Assembly (NCBI GenBank): GCA_964036155.1
Contig: OZ038423.1
Coordinates: 79,933,249 to 79,997,248, forward strand
DNA: 64,000 nt
Source: Diploscapter coronatus
Taxonomy: Eukaryota; Nematoda; Chromadorea; Rhabditida; Rhabditidae
Direction of reading: 5' to 3'
Part shown: positions 35,528 through 47,779 of the stretch, one piece after another
Layout: each line of letters begins with the position of its first letter
Numbering within the stretch: the stretch's first letter is position 1
The notes under the pieces: model-generated
What the model saw: the letters and a program-made list of their open reading frames with translations, nothing else
The model's database searches: none
Told to the model about the DNA's origin: nothing
Position numbers and translations under genes: made by a program

Positions 35528-38340
35528 CCCCGATTGCAGCGTAGTACAATTATTTTGTACCGCCAACGTCCCTAAAGCGCCATATTAAATTGGAATTTTC
35601 ATTCATTTAGTAGCTGAAATGCAAAGTGAAAAATGAAGTGATTATGAGGTTTACTTTTAATTCGAATAATTTCTTCTATCTCTATCACCACTTTTCAAAT
35701 TCATCATTTTCATTGATTGAAAGAAATTGACCACATTAACGAATCACACAGCAAACTGCTATTTATTTAAATCGTGTTTCGTAAAATATATGTGATACGT
35801 ATATTTATTTGATCTCATAAACATCGTACACGTATCGGAGGCGACGAAGTTTGATTTTAAAATTTTCTAATTCGAAGCCATAGTTCGTCAATCTTTGACA
35901 CTGATAGTAAGTTCTTATATAAATTTTAGATTATATAGCTTGTTTTTCGATGAAAATTAGTATTTTTTATCAGTCTCGCCACAAAGTTGAATTTTTAAGA
36001 AACACGATCCAGTACGAAATGTTAGCGGTCTCTTCTTACCCTATAAGCGAACGAAAAGAAAAAAGAAGAATCACTAACATTTGTTATCGGAGCAGGCCTA
36101 GGCGGAGTTTCAGCTAAGCTGAAAAATGCAGTGGAGGGGGTCTGAAAAGGGTAATTTTACTAAGAAAATTGATAGTTATAGAGATCCACAAGGAGTTGCT
36201 GAACGAAAATTTTACTAAAGGGGGTCCGCACGGTGATGTTGGCTTAAGCTCTGTCTAGGTCTGCATTGGAATATGCTCATAGAAGATCTAAGACTTGGGT
36301 CCATTTACGTATTGGGAGCCTTTTTCTCAAAATCTAGGAAAGTTCTCCCACTGAGAGGCGTCGGGATGCTCACAAATTTTGAATCAAATCGATAAAAGAT
36401 TTTGGATGTAGGTCGTTATTCACCAAACTTTTTGGCGAATATCGACGTAGTTTGGTGGATAAAGACCGCCATTCTTGGGATATTGATCCTTATAACCCAT
36501 ATCAGATTTGGAATAGCTTCTCGAAATGCCGATTTATTTTGTTCACATTCCTATACGGAATACCTCTTAACTAGGGCCCCCAAACTCCGCCCACTTCCAT
36601 TTTGCCGCATCACATAAAAACGTGGTAGTTTGACACAGACCAAGGGAGCACTTTAGTCAGACTCAAAAATATACAATAGAGGAGGTAGGTCACACGGCCA
36701 TTCTGACTTAAGTCCTCCCTAGATTTGGTTTGATAGCTCCAAAATAGGAAGAAAGTGCCCTAGAAACCCTAAATGTCTCAAAAGGCCCTGTCAAGATCGA
36801 TGACACTTGCTATAAAACGGTCGTATATATTAAAAAAAAAAAAAAAAAACTAACGCTAAATATGCCCGTATAGCCGTGTGCAGGCAGTTTTTCATGTTCA
36901 AAAATTAGCTCATTTTGAGTGTTGGAATTTTTTTCTGATCAAATTTGATTTTTTTTTCTAAAATGTCTTATTCACACCAAGACTCTTTGCTTGGCACAAA
37001 ATTAGACAAACGTCTCAAGACATCAATGGCTAATTTCAAAGTTGTTAGTGATGCCTAATTACACATACAGAACCACCACTTCAAAAATCATAGTCTTATT
37101 GTTGCAAATTGTACGTTACTCAGATTTGTTGAAATTTAATAATATGAATAATTTATATTTCGCTTAGATTCTTATCATGATCAAACTGAAGAGTCTAATG
37201 ATCAATAGACGGTCTTTAGTTGCAGGGCATCGCTACTCTTTTGCATAATTCTTTATGGACAAATATCATTGAATCAATTTGTCAGTCTAGACATGGGGGG
37301 TGAAATAACGCATTTGCATGTGATCATAGATGTTTCAACGGTTTGGAAATCAAATTAGTGAATGTAGCACGTCGAGGGCCCAAAATAATTTATAGTAAGA
37401 GAAAAGTTGAATAGGGGAAATAATTGGAGTTTCGTCTGAATTTTCAAAATATTCTTATCTCATAAAGTTTAATCCTTTCTCCAATATCGATAGTGGATAG
37501 AAAGGAGATTCATGGACTCTTGCTATTTGTTTCATTAACAATTTACCTCCTAAAATTTGCACAGAAATTCAAAAAAAGTTGAGGAATGGGCTGATCTTCT
37601 CAATGAATTTTTCCAACATCATTTACCCGTAAACCCATGACATGATGGAAAATGCACATTTCCGCAGAAATTGATATTCAAAAAAATTATCTTTTGGTGT
37701 CTGATAAACTGAATATCCATAGTAATCAAACAAAAAAAGAATTATCGAATTTGGCTTAGAATTATGGAAGTTATGAATTTTTCAAATCAACTTAGGCGAA
37801 AATGAGCCATGACAGCTCTTCGAAGAAGTAGCATTTCTCCGCTAGTCGGCAGTTTGTAGGAAAATGGTAGTGTTTCAGGAACTAGAAGACCTGAGCTACT
37901 TTTCAATATAAATAACTCATGAAACCTAACTTTTAAGAAATAAAAATAAAAAAGCGAAAAATCGATATGATATTTTCCATGTTTTATTACTTTCATCAGA
38001 ACTTCCTTCTTCGGTATCAATTCGACGAAATCTTTTCAGAATCGTGCTCAGTTGGTCTCTTCGATCATTTTGATACCAAATTTGAATTTGTCCCATGCAG
38101 AATAACGAAAATTGAATTTTTCGGAACTACCGGATGCGGGCCTTCCGGAACAGGCGGAACAATTGATCGGATCGGGTTTTAGCCGTCAGATTCGTAATCA
38201 ACGTAGTCGAAAACCCCCAAGGACAAAAAATCAACTCGAAATTTGAGGGTCGACTTCTTGGGTACCACCCCCTCTAAAAAAACTCGACTGTTTAACGTCT
38301 TACATAGTAAAGGTGAGGTATATGTTCAGCGAGAATAGCA

Positions 38341-38540
38341 GTAGTGGTATTGTTTGCTCGACAACGAGCTCGAAATCAAGTTAAAATAAATTCAGTAATA
38401 AATGCATCCAAATAACTTTATAAAACCTCGTCATTCATGGTCTAAAGAACGATGTGTTAGAAAAGTTATTTGGATACATTCATTAGAAAATGTTATTTCA
38501 CTTGATTTCGAGCTCGTTATCGAGCAAAGAATACCACTAC
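38341..38540. repeat. Long nested hairpin element, about 200 bp
   Basis: The outer arms of about 41 nt (38341-38381 and 38500-38540; ends GTAGTGGTATT and AATACCACTAC) are almost perfect inverted repeats. An inner pair, 38400-38421 and 38462-38483, is also inverted, so the whole element can fold into one long hairpin. MITE is the simplest reading. Confidence 0.8.
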
Positions 38541-39177
38541 AGATTTTGCCAATTTTACATACATTTTCACGTATCTCTGAGTCGACAGATTCATTTTAGA
38601 TGCAAATCTCCGCCGTATTGTTAGAAGGTCGATACAGACTGTCTACTGAAATTGATCGAGAACTCGTCGAAGTTGTTAGAGAATTGATATAAATGTTGAG
38701 TTAGAAAACGCAGTCAATTCATTTACTCCCACAAGTAAATGAGGCGAAGCATTCCATGTTATTTATATTTTTCATTGCTTACATATTATACTCAAACTGT
38801 TGCAGAGTCGAATTTTGAAAATTTCGGAATCGGAGTCGTTTTTCACTAAACATCACCAATCAATCTTTTTCTTAAATCATTCATACAAAATCGAGGGAAA
38901 ATTTTCTTTTGAAAATGTGTAGAAATAAGTTGCTCACTTGATACAAGGACTTTTTTTTAAAAGGATTAATTGATGTCCTTTGATGAAAAATCTCCGACAA
39001 ATTCCGTCTCACCCCTGTTCAGCATCCTTAGTCAATTTTGTGTGGTGTTTCGTTACTTATCAAAAGTTATTCAGTGTGAGTGTTCATATATCCCAATTTC
39101 CGTCATATCTTCTCTGGTTGATCGATATTGCGTAATTTCTAGAATCGACAAATATTTTCTTTAAACAGTTTCAGAGC

Positions 39178-42100
39178 ATGCTAATTGCAATATTAACGGC
39201 AACTCTGATTTTCATAATTCATCAAATGTTTTGGAGAAGGCGAAAGTTACCTCCAGGTAATGCGATTTAATAAAGGAATTTTAAGTTCATCGTCGAATTA
39301 TTGAAAATGCTGAAACCGGCATAGTGATATTAGATGTCTCTACCAGTGAAAAGCTGACGTGCAAACTGCATTTGGCCTGGAGGGAAGTCAAGTGTTATTT
39401 TGTGCAATGAACACATAGGCTTGATCAAATGCAGAAATTGCTCGCCAGCTTTGCACTGGTAAGAGAACTAATATTCTGAAAGTAGGTTGATGTTTGTAGG
39501 CCCAATCCCATTGCCCATAATAGGCAACGTACCACAACTATTGGCAATTGAAAAGCCCGGCTATAAATTCTTTAGTCAACTGAAGTGAGTAATTCGACAT
39601 TAAATAATGATAAATTACATATTAAGGGAAAAATATGGTGGTATTTCAACAGTCACATACACATTTATCGACGTGGTATATGTATTGGATTGGGATTTAA
39701 TAAAAAAGACAATTATCCACGATGGCGATTCCTACACAGAAAGAAAAATACTGCCAATCGCTCAAGAAATGAGAGGTTGGACGTTTATCAAATTATAAAT
39801 GTCAAATAGCACTTGAAAAGATTCACTAGGGGTGTAATGAAATGGAATTTAAAATTCTTTCGAAGCGAAACGAAATGAAATAATCGAAAAAAGCGTAAAA
39901 TTTCATTAACTTCTGATCTGCACTTGCGTAAAACGCGCTCAAAATTTTCAACGAGAAACTTGTTAATTTTCACTATTTTCTCGTTTTTTCTATTTTATGC
40001 TAACTTTTCACGGTTTTTTAATAATTTCATGTTAACCAGCGATATCGAATTGACTATTTAATATGCAAGCCTCCGCAATATTTGCGTGTTTTAGTCGAAT
40101 TAGAATTGGAACACATTTTACGGAAGTGCAGATTTCCTAGACTTCATTGATAATGCCTGTGATTTTCTAGGAGGCAAATACGGAATCGCTGAAACTGACG
40201 GTGATCGCTGGAAAATTCATCGACGTTTCTTTCTTCAATTCCTTCGAAATTTTGGCATGGGCAAATCTCTTATGGAGCAAAGAGTGCGAATCATTTATCA
40301 ACAATCGTTCAGAGGATAGTTTAGGTTCTTGCCGAAGTGCGTTGTATGATCGATAGATTGAAGCGAAGAAGCGCTTATGAACCAGTTGATATATGCAATC
40401 ATATCGACTTTGCAGTGGGATCGATTACATATCAAATTCTATTTGGAAGTTCTTCTGATGAGGTAATCTGACTTTACCACTTAGTAGCAAATCCTCGAGA
40501 AAAATAAGTTTTAAAAATATTAAAAACTAATTACATTTTGAAAAGTTTTCGAAATCTATATAAAGCGATTCGTTATAAAGCAAAGGTTTCGCAATTGCAT
40601 ACTTTGATAGTGAGGAAACTCGCAGATAGATTAGTAGCAAATGGCCTAGTCTTGCAGAAATTAATCAGTTTGAAAAAGTTTAATAAAGAAAAAGTTAATA
40701 TTTTTCAAAGAAAATTATTTGCAAAAAGATATTTCGCTAAAATCGTTTACATTGCAAAAATCTTCTTTTCCGCAGTTTGCATACTCCTCGTAAGCAAGGC
40801 AGAGACGATATTCATTACATTTAGCTGGCATGTCTCAAATATTCCATAAATTCTGGGAGAATTAAAAGTGCGTGATGTAGTTCGTTTAAAAAGTGTCATT
40901 GAACAAGAATGAATGCATGACGCTAATCCTTGTAATCAGACGATTTGAATGGTATAGGTTTTATTCTAAAAACTGAGGAAAGAGGGGCTACGTATAAAGA
41001 CTTTCCTAATAAGTCGAAATATGCAGCCGTTCTTATATTTATCTCTCGTTTTTTATTTCAAAATCTTCTAAACATCTAAAATAGGCTTCAAACATTACAA
41101 ATATATATTTGTAGGGCTTTTGGTCAATATTCTTTTTCATAATTCAATTGTGGCTTTTTGTGCAATTCACGCCATCTTATCAAACTCGCTATTTGGGACC
41201 GTTCTTATGTGATTTTTCCAGCAGTTTATATTGCAGGAAAAGGTTCAAGAATTTTTGCGGCTACGTCACTCGTTGGGTCATATATTGAAAGAAGTGGGCG
41301 AAGTCAGCGGTTTAATTCTAGCATCATTTCCAGCACTTCGCCATCTGCCTTATTTTCACCAAAAATATCAAAGTAAGACAAATGAATAAACATGTTATTT
41401 AGGCTCATAGAAAAAGACATCGGCTTTTTCTAAGAAATAGTATGAAGAAACAAGAGAAGAAAAGAACAAAGCCGGTGTCTTTTTCCATGAGCCGTTATTT
41501 ATAATATTGTAAATGACAGTATTTAGGAATGGCAAATGATCGTGATAAAATAATGAATTTCTTCGATGATCAAATTTCGGAGCATCAGCGCAAAATCGAT
41601 TTTGAGTCTAGAGATAGTTCTTATTATGTTGAACTTTATCTAAAAGAGATGAAAAAATTCGATGATCAACCCAATTTTGGCGGATTTGAGTAAGTGAATC
41701 TAAAATCAATTCTTTGAAATGGCTACTTACGACGTGAGCACTCTTCTGTTCTCACATGTGAGGATGGGGAAAACGTTCATCCACATATTACTAGAGCAAT
41801 GAGAAGATCGTTTTGATCCTAAGTTCGATCCATATTTGATTGGTCTGCAAAATATAGGCGTGATGAGTATGAGCTATATTTGGTATCGAAACAATCTTCT
41901 CACAGCCCTCACAAGGAACATTCACGAGGTATCACTCTGAAATTTGAATAAATTCGATTGATATAGGGGTAATCGAATGCACTAATTCCGAATCTGTTAC
42001 TCCTGCTACCTTTCAAGATCTTGTCATGCCGGGAATCCGGATAGTACGAATTTTCCTTACTAAAACCAGTCATAGAAAATCGATCACAGAAATTCATGCA

Positions 42101-43414
42101 GCGGAAATTTTTCATAGGTCTTTTTTTGCGAAAATTACTCACTTAATGATCTTCATTGGTTGGTATAAATTTGAATTTTCCGATAAAATTCAAAATTTTT
42201 TGCAAATAATCAGTCACAGATGTTTTGAATTTCGCTTTCATTAAAGGCATGCAATGCATAACTTTTCATGAAAATATCGGTTGGAAAAAAATTAAAACGG
42301 CTCAGTCCATCCTAAAACAAGCCCAGCTCAACCAGTTAAATGATGTAGGATTCAAAACGGCTTGCGAACCTTTCTCTACTCTTATTGTTAACATGTGAAA
42401 ACAGACGAATGTCCAATGTAAATATAAGTTCGCAGGTGCGCACATCGTAAGTAGTCATTGAAATCTGTTAATTTAAAATATATACAATTTGATCAAAAAC
42501 CGTATTTAGAATCATACAGCTGAAAAATTCATGTATCGATATTGCAATTGCTGGAATAGACACGACCACGGGGACAATTATGTGGGCCGTTCTTTATATT
42601 TTGCATCATCCTGAAGTTGCTAAAAAGATGCAAGAAGAGTTGGATAAGCAAATTGGAGGAGATAGAATAGTGACTATGAATGATAAGACTCAATTGGTCT
42701 ACATCAATGCAGTCATAAATGTTATCCGAAATAACCGAGATATTATTCTGATTGACAATGATTAAGGAAGCACAACGACTGGCAAATGTTGCTGTTCTAA
42801 ATATTCCACGCATGAACAACGTGGACGTCGATATCAACGGATATCACATTCCTGCTCACACAGTCATCATCCCGCAAATTTCCACAGTCATGTATGATGA
42901 GAAAGTGGGCGATATGATGTATATACATTTTAATTTAGAAAGATTTCAGATTTTTCCCGAGCCGTATAAGTTCAAACCGGAGAGACATCTAAATCCTGAC
43001 GGTAGCTTAAGGAAAATTGAAGAGGCAAAATTTGAAATTGAGAAATTCTTATGAGAGGAATTTTAGTTGTGCCCATTTTCCATAGGAAAAAAGAAGTGTC
43101 CGGGAGAAGGAATGGCTCAAGTGGCACTATTCCTAACCATAGCCAACTTATATAATCAGTTTGAGGTACAGAGCGATCTTTTAGTTTTACACATATTTTT
43201 TATGATAATTATTCCCAAAAACGATTTTTGGAAACAATCAACGGATCCTCATTATCTGCGGTGGGGAATAATGAGAATTTATATTAAATATTCATATTAT
43301 CATGGTTTTCTAATTTTACCATCGAAATATTACAAACCTCAATCCATGACAGTTTTCGGGTATAAGCATATTAAATTTTATCGGGTTTTTACGTCACATT
43401 TTGCATTTATCTAA
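39178..43414 (+). CDS. Cytochrome P450 (CYP2-like nematode clan)
   Basis: Exons: 39178-39256, 39500-39584, 39627-39775, 40171-40283, 40325-40462, 41237-41372, 41527-41689, 42510-42720, 42767-42904, 42950-43024, and 43067 onward. In order: an N-terminal hydrophobic anchor (MLIAILTATLIFII), the Pro-rich hinge RRRKLPPGPIPLPIIGN, the WKIHRRF C-helix region, the I-helix AGIDTT (302-307), ExxR as EAQR (359-362), FKPERH, and the haem loop FSIGKKKCPGEG with Cys440. It should be an ER monooxygenase; the substrate is unknown. Intron 10 (43025-43066, 42 nt) begins with GC. The last ~50 residues are unsure: a GT follows at 43166 but no convincing final exon was found, and the frame stays open to 43414. 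Introns 5 and 7 are long (about 770 and 820 nt). Confidence 0.85.
41402..41493. repeat. Palindromic element in P450 intron 6
   Basis: GGCTCATAGAAAAAGACA at the left pairs with TGTCTTTTTCCATGAGCC at the right, extended inward by CGGCTTT and AAAGCCG. About 92 bp, fully inside the intron. Confidence 0.75.
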
Positions 43415-44446
43415 AAAATCGACAATTTTAAAATTCGAATTTTCCACGGTTAAGTCCAGCAAGGTCTCTTCGCATCGTATATTCGAAGGCTTACTGCAAA
43501 TTGAAGGTTGGAAAAACCATATATTTACATGATTCCTTCTCCGAACAGGGTTGAGATCCGTTGATCGATTCAAAAAATATGTATATTTTAGGATAACAGT
43601 TGTTCAAGAAAATAGGTGTAAAAATATTAAAAAAAAAGCTCAGTATTTGTAAGAAGAAATAATATTGAGCGGTGGAAACAATGTGGATCTTGCAAATTGC
43701 CTTTTTAACATTCCGAGACCACGCCTATCGTTTCTGGTCTATTTTCCCGCTATTTTCATTAATATTTTTGTCATTCACTTCATAATTTCTATAAAATTAG
43801 CTGGATAATTAATCAATTAATTTGCCCAGATCGAAGATCCGACGAATTTGTCAGTTTCCACGAAATTTTACCCTAAAAATGCTTTCATTATGAAGAACAA
43901 TAGTAATATCGAAATCGATCAAATCGTCGGGTTTTAGGTCCAGATAAGTTAATTGTCAATTATTTTGCTAATCCGATGAAAATGATTAAACGGGGATGGT
44001 AAAACATCAATAAAAACTAAAAATAAACGAAGAAAGGCCAGTGACGATGGTCGTCGTCTCGGAATGCTGAAAAAGGCCAGTTTACAAAATGTACGCAGGA
44101 TCCACGTTGTTTCCATCGTTCAATACTAATGAAATGTTTAGATTTTACCCGTTGATCCAGATAACTTGCCGAGCACGGAGAAAGACTTTAGTCTTATTAT
44201 GAAACCAAAATATTTTAGTGTGTTTATGAAAGCAAGATTTGAATAGTTGATATTTTGATTGTTTACAACAATAAATGATGTTAAAATACTACATATGAAA
44301 CATGAATGCTAGAGAATTACGCATGTTTAACAACATTTGGCGTGCATATATTTTCGCTTATGGGAATCTGGGAACCGCATGACATGATTCGATAAAAAAT
44401 TCATACTATTTCGCATGTCATGATCCCATGAGTGCATGCGTTTTAC

Positions 44447-44722
44447 AAATAAAATCCTCCTAGCCTCATTCCCATTGGGTAGGAGTCGGCTATTCTCTGA
44501 CCGTAATGGGACAGTCGGCCTATCCTAGCCACACAGGACTAGTGGCCCGCCCTGAGGACATATTGTTGTTGTGTGCGGCAGCCGAGAGATTTTAGGCAAA
44601 TTTTTCGCAGTTTTACTCACTACCAACATTTCTTAACCCTCTTGGGTTGGGTCGAGGTGGGGGGCGAACTTGAGCCCTAGCTATAGGCAGTAACACATAA
44701 CTACTGCACTAAACCGCCCTCT
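44447..44722 (-). repeat. tRNA-like SINE, copy 2
   Basis: On the minus strand the element opens GAGGGCGGTTTAGTGCAGTA, a box A-like start, then CAAGTTCGCCCCCC as box B-like, and shares body and tail with copy 1 at 28027-28314. It ends in GGATTTTATTTG. Confidence 0.6.
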
Positions 44723-45378
44723 GAATTTCAGTTGCATCTAATGAAATCGTTTGATATTTGATTGCATCAGTATTCGTATTTTCATACTTCACTTTTCAGA
44801 GCGTTTCGTGCAGACATTAAAGAGTTTGACACCACCAGTGTCAGTGTCGCAAAAGTGGGGTCATCTTGAATGTCTGGTTTCGTGGAAGTTTGGTTGTTTT
44901 TTGAGGGACTCAATCTGAACTAGTTTCATCGACTCTATCGCCAGACACTCGGATTTACATCCAAAATCAGTTTACTTTAAAGTTGTCGAAGTCGCAAAAC
45001 CATTATTTTTAATTTTTCCTCGAGTATTTCAAATAAATGGTTAAAGTTCATCAGGAAGTTGATATAATTCGAGAAATCAATTTGAATCTTTTTTGGAAAA
45101 TAAACATAAGTAGAGGACACAAATGATATTCCCGATCTGAAGGCAGAGTTATGAAAGTATTTTTCTCAAGATCTGATAGACTAACCAAGCTTATAGCAAA
45201 AACTGCATGAAAAACGAATCAGCGTAACCAGAGATATGAATTTTTGAAGGTGATATTCGAAAACCTTTTTGCTTGGCGAATTTTCGTCAAGTGAAAAGCG
45301 TGCCCTGCCTTTGCAGTGAATAGAGCAAAGGCTATTTGAAAGAGAACGGCTTTGTAAGGACGTTTATTTGAATTTCTT

Positions 45379-45564
45379 TGGGCCCGTTCATACTTTAGTT
45401 GCAATGCAACTTGCGATTTGCAACTCGCTTAAAATAGTATGAGAAATCAAGAGAGCACGAGAATTGATGCAATATGGTGCAATCGCGCTTTCTTCACTTC
45501 CCATGCTATTTCAAGCGAGTTGCAAATTGCAAGTTGCATTGCAACTAAAGTATGAACGGGCCCT
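45379..45564. repeat. MITE with GGGCCCGTTCATAC termini, copy 1
   Basis: Long inverted arms: GGGCCCGTTCATACTTTAGT and ACTAAAGTATGAACGGGCCC, continuing inward through GCAATGCAACTTGC. A second copy is at 63135-63298. Confidence 0.85.
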
Positions 45565-46252
45565 AAGGCAGATTTTTTTTTTAATTTCGAGGATATTATG
45601 TGCCAGATCGATTTCGACTTCATCTGCTATTCATTCGACATTGAAAACGGGAAATTTTCGCACATCCGATTCACTGCCTTTTCCCCAAAAACCCTCCTTA
45701 CAGAAATCATCCAGCTGCCCTGATTTTTGCCATTTAAACCTTTTCTTTTTCTTTCTTGTGACCTCTTTTCTTCGTGCAATTTTCCATTTTACAGCTATTT
45801 ACTCGAAATATTTCTCAGAGCAGCGATTTTTCCTATGCTTTTCTTCAAAAATCGTTTTTTTTAACTAAAAAGTCTAATTTCAGATATCGTATCTCAACTT
45901 ATTGTCTGCCTAAATCAGACATTTTCGACATCTAAATTGCTGTAGTTCGAAACGAAAAATTTGATGAAGAAACGAAGATATTGGAATGGATATCTAAATC
46001 GAAATAGGACAATTAATTAAAGGTTAGCTTGATTCTTCAATGTAAATTACAGTCAAGCTAAATTGAAGTTGGGGAAGAAAACCGAGTTCCCGGAGCTCGT
46101 ATGTGCGTTGTTTATGCTACAGTAAATGACGCACTGCAAAATTCCAAAATCGTTAGAAAGCATTTAAATGGGTCAACTTTGAATATACTAAAATTTCTGA
46201 AAAATTGCTAGTTTTTTCATGTTGAATCGTATATTGCCATAAACAACCGAGA

Positions 46253-46880
46253 AAAAATCAAACTTTTGAAAATGATCACTCGTTGATTCAACATCTCAAG
46301 GACATATTTTCAGAAAATAAAAAAATTCGAGCCATTAGTTCGTTGATAGATGATGGGATCGAGCAACTGGTCGAGCTCGCTGGAAAAGACGATGCTCTGC
46401 TCAAGGAATTGGAAGATCAAGAAACTGACTACAACGTGGTCCGCAGGAGACTGAAAGATTTGCAGACTGCATACAAGGTTAGTGAAGTGCAGAGATGTAC
46501 GTCCGAGCTCGGTTGAAAATTTTTATGATCGCTCATTATATGATAAAGAAGAATAGAGCAGGGAAACTGGTTAAAATATAGCTCATGCTATATTAGATAA
46601 TATTATAACTGGGCGCATATTCCTGATATTAGCATAGAAATTGAACTTTGAAAATGATCATCCCCTGGTTCAGCATCTCAAAGATAATGTCTTATATTTT
46701 CAGAACAGGGCGATAAATCACCGAAATACGTCAACTATTCGTCAATTGGTAGAAGATTTCGTGACCAGGGTCAATGCAACGCGGCCGCCGGACAAGCAGC
46801 TGAACAAGGAATTGGATAAGTACGGATTCGATCGCAATGTGATTCGCAAGAGGCTGGAGGAAATGCAGTGCAAGAATAAG
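46253..46880 (+). CDS. Gene fragment with two tandemly duplicated exons, unknown family
   Basis: Two phase-0 exons, 46253-46477 (75 codons) and 46638-46880 (81 codons). Each begins with the same motif (TFENDHSLIQHLKD and NFENDHPLVQHLKD) and ends with a related charged helix (DYNVVRRRLKDLQTAYK and DRNVIRKRLEEMQCKNK), so the exon was duplicated in place. Both are predicted to be mostly helical. No start codon, stop codon or later exon could be placed: the next intron runs into a MITE at 46920-47078. It may be a real multi-exon gene with distant ends or a remnant. No function is proposed. Confidence 0.5.
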
Positions 46881-46919
46881 GTTTGTAAACACTTTTTGGA
46901 CAGTATATGCTAAAATATA

Positions 46920-47078
46920 CTAATGGTACGCTTAGAGAAAATGAAAAGAAATGAATAGAGCAGAAAAGCGAGAAAAAGGCGAGAGGGTGTGTTGTTCTTA
47001 TGCAATCCGCCTCCTCGCTTTTAACCCCATTCAAACATTTCTATTTTCACGTTTCATTTTCTCTAAGTGTAACATTAG
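46920..47078. repeat. MITE with CTAATG termini, copy 2
   Basis: Ends CTAATGGTACGCTTAGAGAA and TTCTCTAAGTGTAACATTAG. The interior matches the copy at 11558-11691 (GGCGAGAGGGTGTG, TTCTTATGCAAT). Confidence 0.75.
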
Positions 47079-47082
47079 CAGG

Positions 47083-47163
47083 ACTGTACAGAGTTCGAAA
47101 AATCTAATTCGAACTGACAAAATTTTTCTCAGTTGAATTCGAATTCGAGTTCGTACAGTCGTG
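47083..47163. repeat. Small palindromic element
   Basis: GACTGTACAGAGTTCGAA at the left is inverted at the right as TTCGAGTTCGTACAGTC. It directly follows the MITE. Confidence 0.55.
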
Positions 47164-47779
47164 ACCACCATTCATATATTTATTTATATACTACGTTGTG
47201 CGAAAGAGTTTTTAAAATGATTGTCCTCATATTCAATCCACTTATCATTTTGGTTGCTTTTCATTTCTGCCAGCATCAATCTGGCACATTGACCTCCTCT
47301 CAAGTTCTGCTAAGATATTGTTCTAAGTACGGTTCTGATATATGATTCTATTATTGTTATTTCATCTATCTTGTTCTTGGACTCTACTCGGGCTTTCTAC
47401 TGCTTTACTCCACTCATTTGACATTGTCTGAATATCAATCAGGTGAATAAAGCTTGTTGGATAACTCAAACTCTTTGCACCCCTAGCGCAGTTGCCATAT
47501 TACGTGAAAGTCGAGAATACTATTCTTATTAATTTTCATTGACAGTGATTACCTTTGCTCAAAACATATTTTGCAAGTATGAAATTTCATCTAACTTACA
47601 ATTTAGGAAGCTATAGTTGATGAAAGAAAAAAATGAATTCATCTAAAATAAAGCCATGACTACTTGAAAATGAGTCATGGGTTTACGGAGGAAAAAATCC
47701 TTTTGAAGTGAAGCCAATGATATTAAGGGATTATAAATGAAAGAAATTACTACAATTAAGACTAAAGCTAAACTGATGA

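Larger units (their letters stand above)
35355..39177. other. Large gene-free stretch rich in inverted repeats
   Basis: No exon chain seen. Elements: a palindrome at 35452-35527, degenerate CTAGG-type sequence around 36090-36270 and 36640-36735, a poly(A) run at about 36832-36849, and a long hairpin element at 38341-38540. The remaining sequence is AT-rich without features I can name. Confidence 0.55.
43415..46252. other. Gene-free stretch with SINE and MITE
   Basis: Holds a reverse-oriented SINE (44447-44722), a small palindrome around ATGACATG at about 44378-44432, and a long inverted-repeat MITE (45379-45564). A possible small exon of the gene at 46253 lies at about 46050-46099 (LKLGKKTEFPEL in phase), not certain. 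No other gene recognised. Confidence 0.55.
46881..47779. other. Intergenic stretch with two inverted-repeat elements
   Basis: Contains the MITE at 46920-47078 and a small palindrome at 47083-47163. The remaining sequence up to the GABA-transaminase stop is AT-rich; no exon supported. Confidence 0.5.

Noticed and set aside
40538..40849. 103-codon frame inside P450 intron 5
   Set aside because: The P450 reads correctly only when 40463-41236 is removed; the frame is Lys/Ile-rich AT-driven sequence.
45464..45868. 134-codon plus-strand frame
   Set aside because: First third lies in a MITE arm; the rest is Phe/Ser-rich pyrimidine-tract translation.
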